Positions 44,461 to 56,843 of a DNA stretch of 64,000 nucleotides are shown piece after piece. Within the stretch, counting starts at the first letter, position 1. Each line of letters opens with the position of its first letter. The notes beneath the pieces were generated by a model. The model did not search any database. It worked only from the letters and a program-made list of their open reading frames with translations, and was not told the origin of the DNA. This DNA comes from Bimuria novae-zelandiae CBS 107.79 (lineage: Eukaryota; Ascomycota; Dothideomycetes; Pleosporales; Didymosphaeriaceae): NCBI GenBank assembly GCA_010015655.1, contig ML976665.1, forward strand, positions 719,736 through 783,735. The letters run 5' to 3'. A program made the translations under genes and the position numbers.

Positions 44461-46450
44461 ACGTATTGGATCAGTAAGCTGGCCAGATCAGTAAGCTGGC
44501 CACCCCACCAAAACTGACCTAGCTTTCTACAAGGTAGCTCAACAACGCGATAGTCAAATTTTCTATAGATAGATTCATATAATAGCTAGGATCTCTGTCT
44601 ACAGTGAGTCCTTCTGTGTCCTTGTACGTGACAATTGCTGCACGTAGGTGGTGCTCGTGGTCGTCCTATACGGTCCTCCTGCTCCACCTGCGAGACCACC
44701 CTTTTAGCCTCTGCAGCCAGCCTCTGGCCTTTCTCAGCCTGTAGAGCGCCTCCTAAGGCAATATACGTCCTGCGTCTATCCTGCCTCTGTTTACGGCGTT
44801 AATTGGCAGCACGTAGTCTCCTATTCTCCTCTGCTAGGAGCGTTGCTGAGTTCATGGCAAGCTAACAGCCCTTGACTAGCTATCTAAGTAGCTCCTGTGT
44901 AGGGCTCTGAGACGGTCGCTGTAGAAGATCACGGATAAGTCGAGCCTGTTGCTCCACCTGAGTAGTAGTATGAGGCCTCTCAGCTGTCCAGACTGGCTCT
45001 ATCTATAGTGGTGACGGTGTCCTGACTGCAGGCAGGCATAAGAGGACTCTATCTGGATAGGGAGGCACTAGTCCTGTAGCTTGAAAGCCAGCCCTGATGT
45101 TCTGCTCTGTAAAGACTGTCCTACGTATACGTGGATACACTAATAGGAACTCCTCCTTGTCTACGTGATAGATAGACAGTCTGGCCAGCTCAGTCACCTC
45201 ATGTCTATACGCTGTCTTTAGAGGTGAGAAACAGCCTACATCTAGAGGCTGTAGCAGGTGGCTCGTGTGGGCAGGTATACAGAGGCTAACGATCCTGTGT
45301 GCCCTACAGTACTCCTGGAACTAAGGGGTAGCATGGCTGCTATAACTGTCTAAAATAAGTAGCTACCAGGTGCCTATAGTACGAAACTCTATATACTAAT
45401 TAAAGTGCTCTAGCTAGGCAAATCCTAGGTTATTTATTATCTAGCTATTATTACTAATAGCTAGTACCTAGCTAGCAGGTAGGCTAGTATACTAGCTAGC
45501 CTAATAAAGTCTACTAGGCAAGATAATAAAAGGTAGCATAGACTAGCTAGACGCGTAGATAGACTTAATTGTCGTAACCTAGTCGCGATTGCTAGGCTGT
45601 AGATGTATAGCCCTGCCTATAGTGTCTACACTAGTGACTACTCTAGACGTAGAGGCGACCCCCATTATGAAGCGTGTCTCGTTAACGTTGTAGGTATCTG
45701 TATCCTGTATGCCGTACGTCTATCGTGTCTCCTTTATGAGCTTGTACTAGGTAGAGATTATAATAGGATCTGCACACAGCGCGCGCTAACTATTAAGTCT
45801 TTTAAATTACTTAGTTTATAGGTCTAGCTAAGTGTTAATAAAGCGCGATACCTACTTCTTACCTATAAGTATTAGGGTAGGGATCTAGCCGCGCGCGGCG
45901 AGTAGATAGTTAGCTATCTTACGTATATTAATAATATAAGGTGGAAATCTACGTTAGTTAAGGTCTAGGATCCACTCTACTAGAGCCTGCTCCTCTGTAA
46001 GGTGTAGCTTTCGATTTGGTGATCTTGTTATGTGTTTTGGCATAACATTATGTAGGCGTGACTGCAGCGTTGATCGTGGCACGTTAAAGGACCTAGCAAG
46101 GCGGCGGAGAGACAGACGCGGGTTAGATCTATAGGTTGCGATAGCTAGATTGTCACGGTTTATGGCTCTTACCCTATGAGATGGGTACTCCTACCCTCGC
46201 TTGGTTGCTACTCACCTTTCTGAGAGTGGTATACCTGTCTAGGACTAGCGTTGTTTACGCTTGCGTACCTATACCTTCTGTAGCTCCTAGATAGTACAAC
46301 CTTAGTTTAATTCTTTAATCTTTTTTACTGCGTACTGTCCGCTCTGCTTACCGCGATAGTTATGAGCCCGGCCTGCACCCTGGATTGTTCTCACCTGCTG
46401 CTGTAACGTCACTCTACTCACGAGTTGCACGTTGCTATACCGCGTTCTCT
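44461..46450 (-). mobile_element. Fot1/pogo-type DNA transposon, copy 2, right end missing
   Basis: The left end starts ACGTATTG at 44461 after TA (44459-44460), followed by two perfect tandem copies of GATCAGTAAGCTGGCCA (44469-44485, 44486-44502) and CCCCACC. The transposase reads on the minus strand from about 46210: HTH block 'NPRLSLRRLARSFNVPRSTL', 'TEEQALVEWILDLN', 'DTDTYNVNETRF', 'LLILDSYSSHATP', 'TSHLLQPLDVGCFSPLK', 'FTEQNIRAGFQATGLVPPYP', and a C-terminal CCHC knuckle 'CSNCHVQGHRRTHC' preceded by a helical region (LLAEENRRLRAAN). RIP has hit the middle hardest. I could not find a matching right inverted repeat between 46,200 and 47,100, so that end is lost or diverged; the right limit is approximate. 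Confidence 0.8.
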
Positions 46451-46562
46451 ACGACGCACCTGTTACCGCGTTCTCCACGACGTAACTGATTACCTGCGTA
46501 TCCCTACGGCGTATATACTAGGATCTCTGCCTGGATCCATTAATACTATCGACTATAGCCTC

Positions 46563-46860
46563 TGTAATGTGACGGCCTGGCATGCCGGCAGGACACATAA
46601 CCTCGCGTGAGAGGCGCGACTGCCTCACGCCTGGGTGCAGCTGCCTCACGCCTGGGCGCAGCTGCCCACGCACCCAGTGTAGCTATCTCGGATAGATAGA
46701 TGTTCCGTGCCGAGCGGCAGCGCATAAAAGCGCCGCAGGCCTGTGTACCTACAGTCTCCTTATCTTAGTGTAGCTAAAATAGAGCCAACCTACCTTATCT
46801 ACTCTCTTAATACAGGAGCCTGTGCCCGTCCTTATATTATACTAAGATTTCTTTACTTAG
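46563..46860. repeat. GC-richer patch with promoter-like features, possible LTR remnant
   Basis: Begins near TGTAATGTGACGGCCTGGCA, a start resembling fungal Ty3/gypsy LTRs, and contains a TATA-like CATAAAAGCGCC at about 46720. It includes two head-to-tail 21-bp units CTGCCTCACGCCTGGG(T/C)GCAG at 46620-46640 and 46641-46661. It keeps many CA and TG dinucleotides, unlike its surroundings. No second copy is in the window, so the LTR call is tentative. It might be the 5' LTR of the gypsy element whose gag-pol lies at 57 kb. Confidence 0.35.
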
Positions 46861-47101
46861 CTAGAAATAATAATAAAATATTAAGTTAAACCGCTTAATC
46901 TACCTACGCGCACGACTTAATAATAACTACCTTAGGGGATTTATTATACAACTACGCTAAGCTATTAGTTTATTATAAAGTATAATTACCTGTAATAAGA
47001 GGTCCTAATACTACTAAGCAACGTACTGCTTAAAGGGAGTTAAAAGACATAGTTTAAAAATAGCACGCCGTAGCTAGCTAGGAGAGCTAATTAGCCTACT
47101 A
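46861..47101. repeat. RIP-mutated fragment, possibly gypsy 5' region
   Basis: TA-rich DNA without a frame, ending in the TA target of the element at 47102. If the two DNA transposons at 47102-49210 and 49240-51066 are removed, it joins the fragment at 51069-51743 and may be the gypsy leader or start of gag. Confidence 0.35.
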
Positions 47102-49210
47102 ACGTGTCCGTGCACCCAATGCACGGATTCAGCCAATGCACGCCGAACATCCGACGCGTCAAAACTCCCTACTTTCAACACGCGATAACTCCACCAATAT
47201 GGATCCAATTCAAGCTGCGATAGATGAGATCGAATCGCGAGAACCAGGAGAAGATTTTTCATATACAGAAATTGCTACCAGATATAGTGTTAATCAATCT
47301 ACACTCTCACGAAGGCACTAAGGTGTTACCGCAACGCGTGCAGCCAACACAATCAATTAGCGAAAGCTCAACCCACAGCAAGAGCAGGAGCTTGTACGAT
47401 ATATCAAAAGGCTCACAGAGAGACATATACCTCCTACTAGAGAGATGATACAGAATTTTGCCTCGACGATAGCAAAGGAGCCAGTTAGCGAGAGCTAGGT
47501 TACCCGCTTTATTAACCAACATAGTATTTATCTCATCTCGCAATAGACCGTCGGCATAGATAGCAATCGCCACAAAGCTAATTTAGTAGATAAATATCGC
47601 CTCTATTTTAATCTTGTACACAGTAAGATTAATTAATATCGCATAGATCCTTGTTATATCTACAATATGGATGAAAAAGGTGTCCTAATCGGTATCGTTG
47701 GTAGAACAAAGAGGATATTTAGAAGACAAATGTGGGAGAAGAAGGAGGTTAGGGCATTACTCCAGGATGGCAATCGCGCGTGGATCACGCTCCTAGCATG
47801 TATCTGCGCTGATAAATCAGCTTTACCGCCAAGCCTTATCTATAAGGCTGCCAACAAGGACATCCAATCAAGCTGGGTAGAGGATATTAAGGCAGGATAT
47901 CATGAAGTCTTTATTACCTCATCATCCTCTGGCTAGACAAACAACGATATCGGGCTTGCCTGGCTTAAGCAGGTGTTTAATCGCTGTACAAAAGAGAAGG
48001 CTTAACGATTATATCGACTTTTAATTATAAATAGCCACGGATCTTATGTTACTATAGACTTTATTAACTACTATAATTAGAATAGGATCCTGCTTGCTGT
48101 CCTGCCTCCTTATTTAACTTATATACTTTAGCTACTTAATGTTGCGATATTTAAGCCTCTATTAATAGCCTACTTAGCAGAGCTATTAAGATACCTTTAT
48201 AAAAGCTAGGGCCTAGCTTCTATCACTAAAGGCGACTTCTTTCCCCTATTCTAGAATGCGTAAAAGGCCTCTTTTAAGGAATTAACTATCCTTAGCTCTT
48301 TTAGAGCCACAGGTATATCGCTACCTAATCCTGACCTTATCCTTAATAGGTTCACCCAGGATCAAGAATCAGGCAATAGCTCCTTATCAGGGCTTAGCGA
48401 TTATGACTAGAGAAAGATAGATAGGCTTATACGCTCTATAGTAAGTAATTAAAGTAGTAAGGATACACAGAAGCTTCGTTAATTACTCCACCACCTATCT
48501 GTTGAAAATGAGCTGCTTAAGCATGACAACGATGGGCTTAGGCAGGCGCTATCTATTAAGAAGAAGCGTAATAAAAAAAGCAAAGCTCTAGACCTTTAAT
48601 AGCGCTAGGAGTATTATAGTAGGGCTATCTTATAGTTACTAAGGAAAGTAAGGGAGGCACGTTATCGTTAATTAATTAAGGAGTAAGAGGATAAGCAGTA
48701 GCAGCTTTAAAAAGTAAAAATAGCAAAGCTAAAGAAGGTAGCTAAGCTATACAAGAAGAAAATCCAGCAAGAAAAGCGTGCAGCAAGAGAGGCAGCGAAG
48801 AAGGTAAAGGAGAAGGAGAGAGCTGAAAAGGTAGCTTAGCGCACTGCCCAGAAGTCTGCCAATAACGCTAAAAAGGCTCTATAACTATCCTAAAGGAGTA
48901 AGAGAAAAGCTTCTTAGCTATCTCCATAGAGCAAAAAGCGTCAGAAACGTGTTATTAATGCTACGGATGTTAGGGAGGCCTTAAAGGGCGCATCTACTGC
49001 CCTAACCAAATCCACACGGAGCGGCCGCGACGTTAAGCTTCTAGATAGATTTAAATAGTGCAAATAAATCGCAGCTATCGATTTACTATCCTAGTAGAAA
49101 ATCTTATAATAATATTGTTTGTGGGTGGTTTTGCAGCCTTATTTCTAATAGAGCGTTTATAGTGTTCGGCGTGTATTGGCTGAATCCGTGCATTGGGTGC
49201 ACGGACACGT
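47102..49210 (+). mobile_element. Pogo-type DNA transposon of a second family
   Basis: 2109 bp, flanked by TA (47100-47101, 49211-49212). The 48-bp terminal inverted repeats start ACGTGTCCGTGCACCCAATG and differ at a single site (G versus A). The transposase starts at ATG 47199, 'MDPIQAAIDEIESREPGEDF', with HTH block 'SYTEIATRYSVNQSTLSRRH', then 'QELVRYIKRLTERHIPPTRE', 'YNMDEKGVLIG' (first Asp kept), 'ALLQDGNRAWITLLACICAD' and 'IINSHGSYVT' (second Asp now Asn). A long Lys/Glu-rich coiled-coil C terminus follows (KLYKKKIQQEKRAAREAAKK). Internal stops are mainly TAG and TAA. The first 900 bp are lightly mutated, the rest more heavily. Confidence 0.88.
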
Positions 49211-49239
49211 TACCCTTTACTTAATAAACGTACTATATA

Positions 49240-51066
49240 ACGTGTTTCACTAGTCATTGAGCCACACTAGTCACTAAGCCACCCTACCAAAACTGACGCA
49301 GCTTTCTGCACGATAGCTTAATAACGTAATAGTTAAATTTAATATAAATAGATTAATATAATAGCTATAATCTCTAGGTACACTGAGTCCTTCTGTGGCC
49401 TTGCTTATGGCAGTTGCTGTATGTAGGTAGTGCTCGTGATCGTCCTGCACGGTCCTCCTGCTCTACCTGCTGGAGCACCCTTTTAGCCTTTGTAGCCAGC
49501 CTTCGACCTTCCTTAGCCTGTAGAGCCCCTCTAGAGGTAATATACTGCCTACGCCTCTCTTGTCTTTGTTAACAACGTTAATTAGTAGCCTGTAGTTTCC
49601 TAATATCTTCTGCTAGGAGAGTTACTATATTTATAGCATGCTAATAGCTCTTAACTAGCTGCCTAAGCATCTAGTGTGTAGGGCTCTAAGACGGTCGTTG
49701 TAAACGATTACGTATAAGCCTAGCCTGCTGCTTAACCTGAGTAGTAGTGTGAGGCGTCTCAGCTGTCCATGCTGGCTCAGCGCCCGTCTGTAGTGGTAAC
49801 GGTGTCCTGACTACAGTCAGGCATGAGAGGACCCGATTAGGACAGGTAGGCACTAGCCCTGTCGCTTGAAAGCCAGCCTTGATGTTCTGCTCTGTAAAAA
49901 CAGCCCTACGTACACGTGGGTAGATTGACAGGAACTCTTCCTTGTCTACATGATAGACACGCTGTCTGGCCAGCTCAGTCACTTCATGTCCGTACGCTGT
50001 CTTGAGAGGTGAGAAACAGCCGACATCTAAAGGCTATAGGAGGTGGCTTGTATGGGCAGGCATACACAGGCTGATAATCCTATGTGTCCTACAGTATTAA
50101 TCGAACTCAGGGGTAGCATGGCTGCTATGACCGTCTAGAATAAGCAGCCGCCAGGTGCTGACTGTACAAGACTCTGTATGCCGAGTGAAGTGCTCTAGCC
50201 AGGTAAGCCCTAGGCTATCTGTTGTCTAGCCATTGTCGCTGACAGCCAGTACCCAGCCAGCAGGTAGGTTAGTATACTAGCTAGCCTGGTGGAGCTTGCT
50301 AGGTAGGATAATAAGGGGTGGTATAGACCACCTAGCTGCGTAGACGGCTTCAATCGTCGTAACGTAGTCTCGATTGCCTGGCTGTATGTGTATAGCCCTG
50401 CCTATAGTGTCTGAGCTGGTGACTACTCTAGACGTAGAGGCGACCCCTATTAGGAAGCCTGTCTCGTTAAAGTTGTAGGTGTCTGTATCCTGTATGCCGT
50501 ATGTCTGTCGCGTCTCCTCTATAAGCTTGTACCAGGCAGAGATCTTAACAGGATCCTCATAGAGCGCGCGCTGACTGTGGAAGCTCCTAGTCCACTTGGT
50601 CTATAGCTTTGGCTGAGCCTTGATGAAGCGTGATACCCAGTTCTTACCCACTGGCTGTGGGGCAGGGATCTGGCCGCGCGCAGCGAGTAGATGGTCGGCC
50701 ATCCTACGTACGTCGATAATGTAAGGTGGAAATCCACGTCGGTTGAGGTCTAGTATCCACTCTACTAGAGCCTGCTCCTCTGTAGGATGTAGCTTTCGTT
50801 TCTGGGCGTTAGCAACGGCCCGAGGTAGGTGACTGTTGACACGTCGACGTAGGGTAGATCGATCGATATTATAGAGCCTTGTAGCGTTTCGGTAGCTAGA
50901 AACCTGTCTTATCTGAATCGCATGGGTCGATAGAGCTAGCCTGGCTTCCTTTTCAAGCTGGCGGGTGCGTTGTGTGGTGGGTATCGTGGGTGTTGTGTAG
51001 AGACGCGTCGCGATCTTGGTGGGGTGGCTCAGTGACTGGTGTGGCTCAATGACTGGTGAAACACGT
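49240..51066 (-). mobile_element. Fot1/pogo-type DNA transposon, copy 3, best preserved
   Basis: 1827 bp, TA at 49238-49239 and 51067-51068. Inverted repeats start ACGTGTTTCAC(C/T)AGTCA and include two 17-bp subterminal units, less degraded at the right end. The minus-strand transposase has few stops and can be followed nearly throughout: 'EEQALVEWILDLNRRGFPPY', 'MADHLLAARGQIPAPQPVGK', 'QTYGIQDTDTYNFNETGFLI' (first Asp region), 'GWVLAVSDNGW', 'LLILDGHSSHATPEFD' (second Asp kept), 'VGCFSPLKTAYGHEVTELAR' and 'FTEQNIKAGFQATGLVP'. The C-terminal zinc knuckle has its first Cys replaced by Tyr. A 27-bp spacer separates it from the pogo element on the left. Confidence 0.9.
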
Positions 51067-51743
51067 TAGGCAACCTACTGCTTACGTAAAGAGGGCTATA
51101 AGAGCCCTAGCCTTTATAAGAGAGGAACCTATTCCTACTAACTATCCTAAGCACTACCTGCTCGCCTTCTCCTTATTAGAGAACTAATAACTAGCTACTC
51201 TACTCGCAGTATTAATAAAATAGTACTAAAACACCTATTTATAGTATTAGTCTTAGAAAAGGAGATGCTGGGCAGCGCGTACAACCTATCCAAGCCCTTT
51301 ATCTACTAAGAACACGAAATCCAGAGCTATGGCTCTATTACTAAGGAAAACCATAATTAAGACACTTCCCTAAAACTTGCTCGTATCTAGTAAGGTATTA
51401 ATAAGGACCTCTTGCAACCTCCCTAGCTACCTACGTTTACTAGTAATAACCTAATTACTACGACGCTAAAGGCCGTGATTAAGCATTTTAGGCAGGAACT
51501 AGCAAAAATTACTATAGAGCTAGTTAGCTAGCTACTTCTTCGTAGTGTGGAGCGACAATAACTATATATATACCGCTAGATTACTACTAATGCCTTAGCT
51601 AAAGGCGAAGGGTTGTATAAAGTCCTCGTTTAAGCGTAGTAAAAGATAGACAGGTTAGAAGCCTAACTTGCTAAATAGGCTATAGCAGGCTCTACCCCTA
51701 ATACACTAATAACTTAATTTTATATAACTAAATTCTAAATCCT
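51067..51743 (+). repeat. RIP-mutated fragment, probable gypsy gag remnant
   Basis: A plus-strand frame shows 'KRAIRALAFIREEPIPTNY' and 'HYLLAFSLLEN', then stops; later 'DRLEA' and 'ALAKGEGLYKVLV'. This is compatible with the start of a retrotransposon gag, and the copia element at 51744 cuts it from the gypsy gag-pol at 57074. The assignment rests on position and orientation rather than a diagnostic motif. Confidence 0.4.
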
Positions 51744-51968
51744 TGTCAGATTTAATAGTGTTCTGTCACTTTAAGATAATGCAATGATGAGAATTTGATA
51801 GATGTAATAATTAATTGATGATGTTCGTGTTCTGTCTGTGTCTGGAATGTAGATGTGTGCGAGGCTCCAAATAAGTACCGCTACAGCGCTAGCCCTATTT
51901 AGAATAGTACAAAAGAGAGAGTGCTCCAGCCTCATATCCACAATAGATAGAGGCCATATAATCGGATA
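51744..51968 (-). repeat. Copia 3' LTR (225 bp)
   Basis: Plus-strand start TGTCAGATTTAATAG, end ATCGGATA. Differs from the other LTR at about 20 sites, all transitions. This copy keeps more CpA/TpG. Confidence 0.93.
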
Positions 51969-54900
51969 CACCCCCTTAGCTTGGGCTTATCCTTAAGCTG
52001 GACCTTCGCATTATTTATCTGTCTATTATTCTAACTTAAAGGCCTCTATCCTCTGCTATAGATCCTGCAGGGCAACCTCTTAATTAGTGATCTTGTCTAA
52101 TATATCTTTAAGTCCTAGCTTATTCAGAAACTTGCTCTATTTGTTTACTAGTAAGGCCTTTGTAAGTCTATCTACAACTATGTCCTCTAAGCGTTAATAG
52201 TCTACCTTAATTTTCTTAAGTGTGACTTCTTATCTTAGCTAGTAATTGTGGATATCTACATGGCGGAGCTTAGTCTGCAGCTTTGCGATCTCTTTAGTAA
52301 CTAGGCAAATAGTTTGTTAATTATTATAGTTAATTGTAATTAGGTAATTACTTATAGCGATCTGGAGCTCCTAAAGTAATTGTAAAGTGAAGATGGCCTC
52401 CTTAGCTACTTATAAAAGCGCTAGAAGTTTAGCCTCTGTTATTAATGTAGTGATTATATCTTGCTTACTTACTTTCTAGGCAATTAGGCCGCTAAATAGC
52501 TTAATAATGTATCCTTATAAACTCTTGCGATTAAGTGTATTATCTGTAAAGGATGCGTCGCTTGCTACTTTCAGAGTATCTGCACCCCTAAGCTAAAGAC
52601 CTAGTAATTTAGTATTAGCAAGATAGAGGAGAACTTAATTAGTAGCTACTTAATACTCTTCGCTTAGGTTAGATAAGAATCGTGATAATCTAGAGCTTGT
52701 AAAGGCGATATCTAGTCAAGTTATAACTATAGTATAGAGAATTAATCTAACTTTACGCTAGTATTAATTAATCTCACCCTTACTAGCTAGTCCTGTTCTT
52801 GGGAGTAATTCGATTAAACCTATTAGGGTATTATGGCGAATCTCATAGTGATTGATGAGGCGCGATATTTTGTTAATGTATAATACTTATAAAAGCCAGA
52901 TCTTTCTATTTAAGCGGTCCCTAATAATTTTAATTCCTAGAAACTATTATAGGTCTTTCCTGCTAGTAAGGGTAAATTTAGTTCTTATCTCTTTAATAGC
53001 TACTTTTACTGCAGACTCGTGATTCTTCTAATAGGCGATGATAAGATCATCTACATAGAAGAAGATAATAATGCCGTCCTTAATAAGGCAGCATGGCTCG
53101 TGGGGCACTATTTTAAAGCCAATATTATAGAGCATTAATGTGAACTCTCTTTGCCAGAGTAGTAGAGATATGCGCAGTCTATATAGTGCTTTGTGTAGTT
53201 TAAGGACTATGCCTGCTCGCGAGTATCCGCGGGGCATTCTTATGTAGATTTCTCTATCCAGCTTTGCGTGAACAAACGCGTTCGTAACGTTATATTAGAT
53301 AAGCTCTAGGTTAAACTAAGCTATAATTGCTATAAGCATACGAAAGGATTATCTTATAAGTGTTATAGCGTAGGTTTCTTACGAGGTTAGGTGCCGCTAT
53401 TAATTGCCCCGCACTACCAGCCTTACCTTGCACTTTTATAGTTAATAGTGTTTATTAAACTTGTAGGTGTATACCTACATATAGTCGAGGATTTAATAGC
53501 CTACTGCCTTTACTAGAGCTGCTGCGACCTCGCTCCAAGACTTTATTTCCTTATAGCTCTGTAGATAGGAACGTTCTGCTTCCTTCTATATATTATAAAG
53601 AGGGTGATCTTCGAGCTTGCTTTAGCATGTGGGTGGCTCTAGAAGCACGCTTCGATGTGGCTTCTTACCTAATATAATTATTCGTTAAAGCTATACCTTA
53701 TTAAGAATCTTACCTTTGTATTTGCCGTTGCTGCTAGCTTTAGTGCCTGCTATAAAGGCTGCAGCCTATACGCTTGTTTATAACTACCTTGTTTATAACT
53801 CTTAGGGTAGTCTAGCTTAATTGCCTCCTGCTATTAGTTATGCAAGGAGTGTTACTAGTAGCAGTGTTAATAGAGGCGTTAGATATTCGTACCTAGCTCT
53901 CTTGCCTTAATTATACTTAGGAGCGCTTTTAACCTCTTCCTCTGGCGCTTTACTAATTATCTTATCCTTAAAGAAGGACTTGGTGGCTTGCTCTTGTTAA
54001 GGTAAAGAAGGTAGCTCTACTAATTACACCTAGGCCGCTATTTCTTCTAATATGTTGTGTATAAGGTTGTCTACTAGGTCTTTAGTTTTGCCTAAGAACA
54101 CAGTATCCTCGTTAAAAATTATATCGCGAGTACTGATTGTCTTTGCTAGAGAGGGAATCCATATTCTCTAGATATTAGTTAATTTGTAGCTAACTAAATA
54201 ACCTATTTATGCTTTAGGATCTAGTTGCTGGAGCTTGCTCTTGCTACGTTTAGTGTTATTAGTTATAGTAAAGGTCTTACAGCTATAGGCTTTTAAGTGA
54301 GCTTAATTAGGCTTCTTTAGTTAGGTGACAATGCCGTTCTAAAAGGCTACTGTTGTAAAGAACACTTTATATAGAGATTGCTATCGATTAGCGTAGTTTA
54401 GCGTTTAATTATATAGGTAGACTGTAGCTTGGGTAATCTTAGGCTATATTTACTAGGGTAGGTTAGAGTTAAGTCGCATCGCGCGCGCTTTCTCCTTAAT
54501 TACACCCCTTAAGCGTTTAGCTCCTCTATTTTATGCTTAAGTATCTAGTGCTAAAGGCTTAATCTTAATACCTTGCGTTAAGCACTACTTCTTAACGTTT
54601 GCCTTAATAGAGAAGATCTTGTTATTAGATTTAATTACTTTCACTATAATGTTGTATTGTACTTTTATAAACTATACAAAGGTGCTAAGTAATTTAATAA
54701 TTAAGCGTGCTAGGCGGTTATTCTTAAAGTAGTAGTCCTATGCGAAGCTAAAGAATTAGTTAGTAATTAGTATTTAGCTCTTCTCTCTTGTTAAGCTATC
54801 TGCTTCGTAGTCGTAAAAGTCTATTACAACTCGCTCGCCAGGGCCTTTAGTTCGCTCCCTGGCTTGCTAGCGTATTTGCCATTTTAGTTTTGCTTTACCG

Positions 54901-56843
54901 CAAGCGTTATATTTAACCGTAGGGAGGTCTTTAATCCTTACTCCCTTAGATTACTACACGAGGTGTTCGAGGGCCTAAGGGCCTAGATAGCCTAATTATT
55001 AGTGCTAGGTCCACGCGTTTGCCTTCTGCGGTCTTTATTTAGTGCGTGTATTAGTCTTGTAAGTGGCGTGCGTAGCATTAGTAGGAATACTACTTACTGG
55101 CCTTGTTCTGTGTTCTAGCACCTATTATCTGTGCAACTCTTAAAGTTCTGCTAGTACAGTATTGTCTTTTCTTTTTAGAGTTATTAGGTCTGCCCTTGTG
55201 TCCTACTAAAGGCCTTGCCTCTAGAGTAATTAAAATAATACAAAGTTGTAGAGTAAATTAAGGCAATAGGCGACATCGTCTAGCCGTATTATTTAATTAC
55301 CGCTTACACTCTATACGTTAAGATAGATAGTCCTGTATCCTTAGATCCATATTTGTGTATTCCCTGCCTATATAAAGTCTCCTGACGCCAGTGGCTGGTA
55401 TAAGACAAAGCGATCGATGTTATTAAAGATATGGCAGGTTATGCCTAAATCGAGTATGGCTGAGCATCGCAATAGGTACGTGTTTAATTTATTATAGAAG
55501 GATACGGCTTAAAAGCTTACTAGGATTTTAGTAATCTTGCGTTCGTCTAGTTACTTATTATTAGCCTTAGTAATTCGAGTTGGAGTGGGAGTATGTGATA
55601 ATTTAATTCTAGGTGTTTAAGACTTTAGTCTTTTCACCTTCCTTATCTCATCTTGTAGATGTGAATTATTTTAGATTCTGTATTGTACCATATCTGCAAA
55701 GCCAGGTCGTGCCCTAAACTACTCTGGTGCATGATCTGGATATGCGTAGAAGCAGTCTTTTAGACTATGCCTTTGTTTATAAGCAGGGCATTTTTTACCT
55801 TTAACTGCTATTATATCCTCTATCAAAGACTGCTTAGATATGGTGCTTTAACTAAAGGATCGTTTTTGTCGAGGTCTCCCCTGTCCACGTTAGTTATTCG
55901 TGGAAGATGGCGCGTCTTCGGCAGCGTGAGAGGCGTCCCTGTTAGTGCCTAGGGTGGATGCACCACCAGCAGCGAGAGATAGCTTACTAGTAGTAAAGGC
56001 GCCCCTATACTGTTTGCCCTTAATTAGGTGGAGTATTACTATATGTTCTTAGAAGCGTTTTATTATCTCCTTCCTTATTATATCTGCGTCTCGGCGTCTA
56101 GTTTCTTGAAAGGACACACCCTAAGTGGGAGTAGCCTTTATAATCGCAGTTAGGAAGTCCTTTATAGTATTATAGATTAATTATACTTTAGCGATATTAT
56201 TTGTCTCTGCTTCTGTAGCTGCCTAATTATACTTAGTTAGCCAGGTATCCTAGTTTAAGGGTTATTTTATTAGCTTAAGGGCCTATAGGTATCGTGCTCT
56301 TGCTCTATCCCGCTCGTCTTCTTTATTAACGCCTATAGTCTGTGTTAGAGACGTAATCTATTGCTGGATTTACTCTTTAGGCTTGTAGTAGTTGCGTTGC
56401 AGGTGTGGCAATATAGTAGATTAGATATAGATAACTACTTTCTTAAGACTTAATCTCTCCTCGCGGTATTCCTTGTCCTTTATCTTGTAGTCTTTAAGCT
56501 ATATCTTATAGAACTTAATGTCCTCCTTATATGCCTTAAGTCCTGAATTTGATAGCTCTAATGGGCGTGTTAGAGGGTTCTATTAATTATCGTCGTTTAC
56601 GCGGATAATTGGTTAGTAACTCGCTATTTCTGGCGGCGATGGCGGTGTCGGCCTTTTGCGTGGGAGTTTAGCTCTATCTAGGTTAATAATAGGCTATATA
56701 TCTATTAGTTCGCATCGCGCTTTTAGCTGCAGCAGCTATGGTGTGTAGTTAGTGTAATTAGTTAACATAATTATTAAGTCGCGGAGTGTTAACAGCGACA
56801 TTGTCCTTTCTTAAAGTTTAGTTAAGGCAGTAAGACTCTTAAT

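Noticed and set aside
55767..55952. Plus-strand 61-codon frame within the copia element as a gene
   Set aside because: Antisense to the zinc-knuckle region of the retrotransposon.
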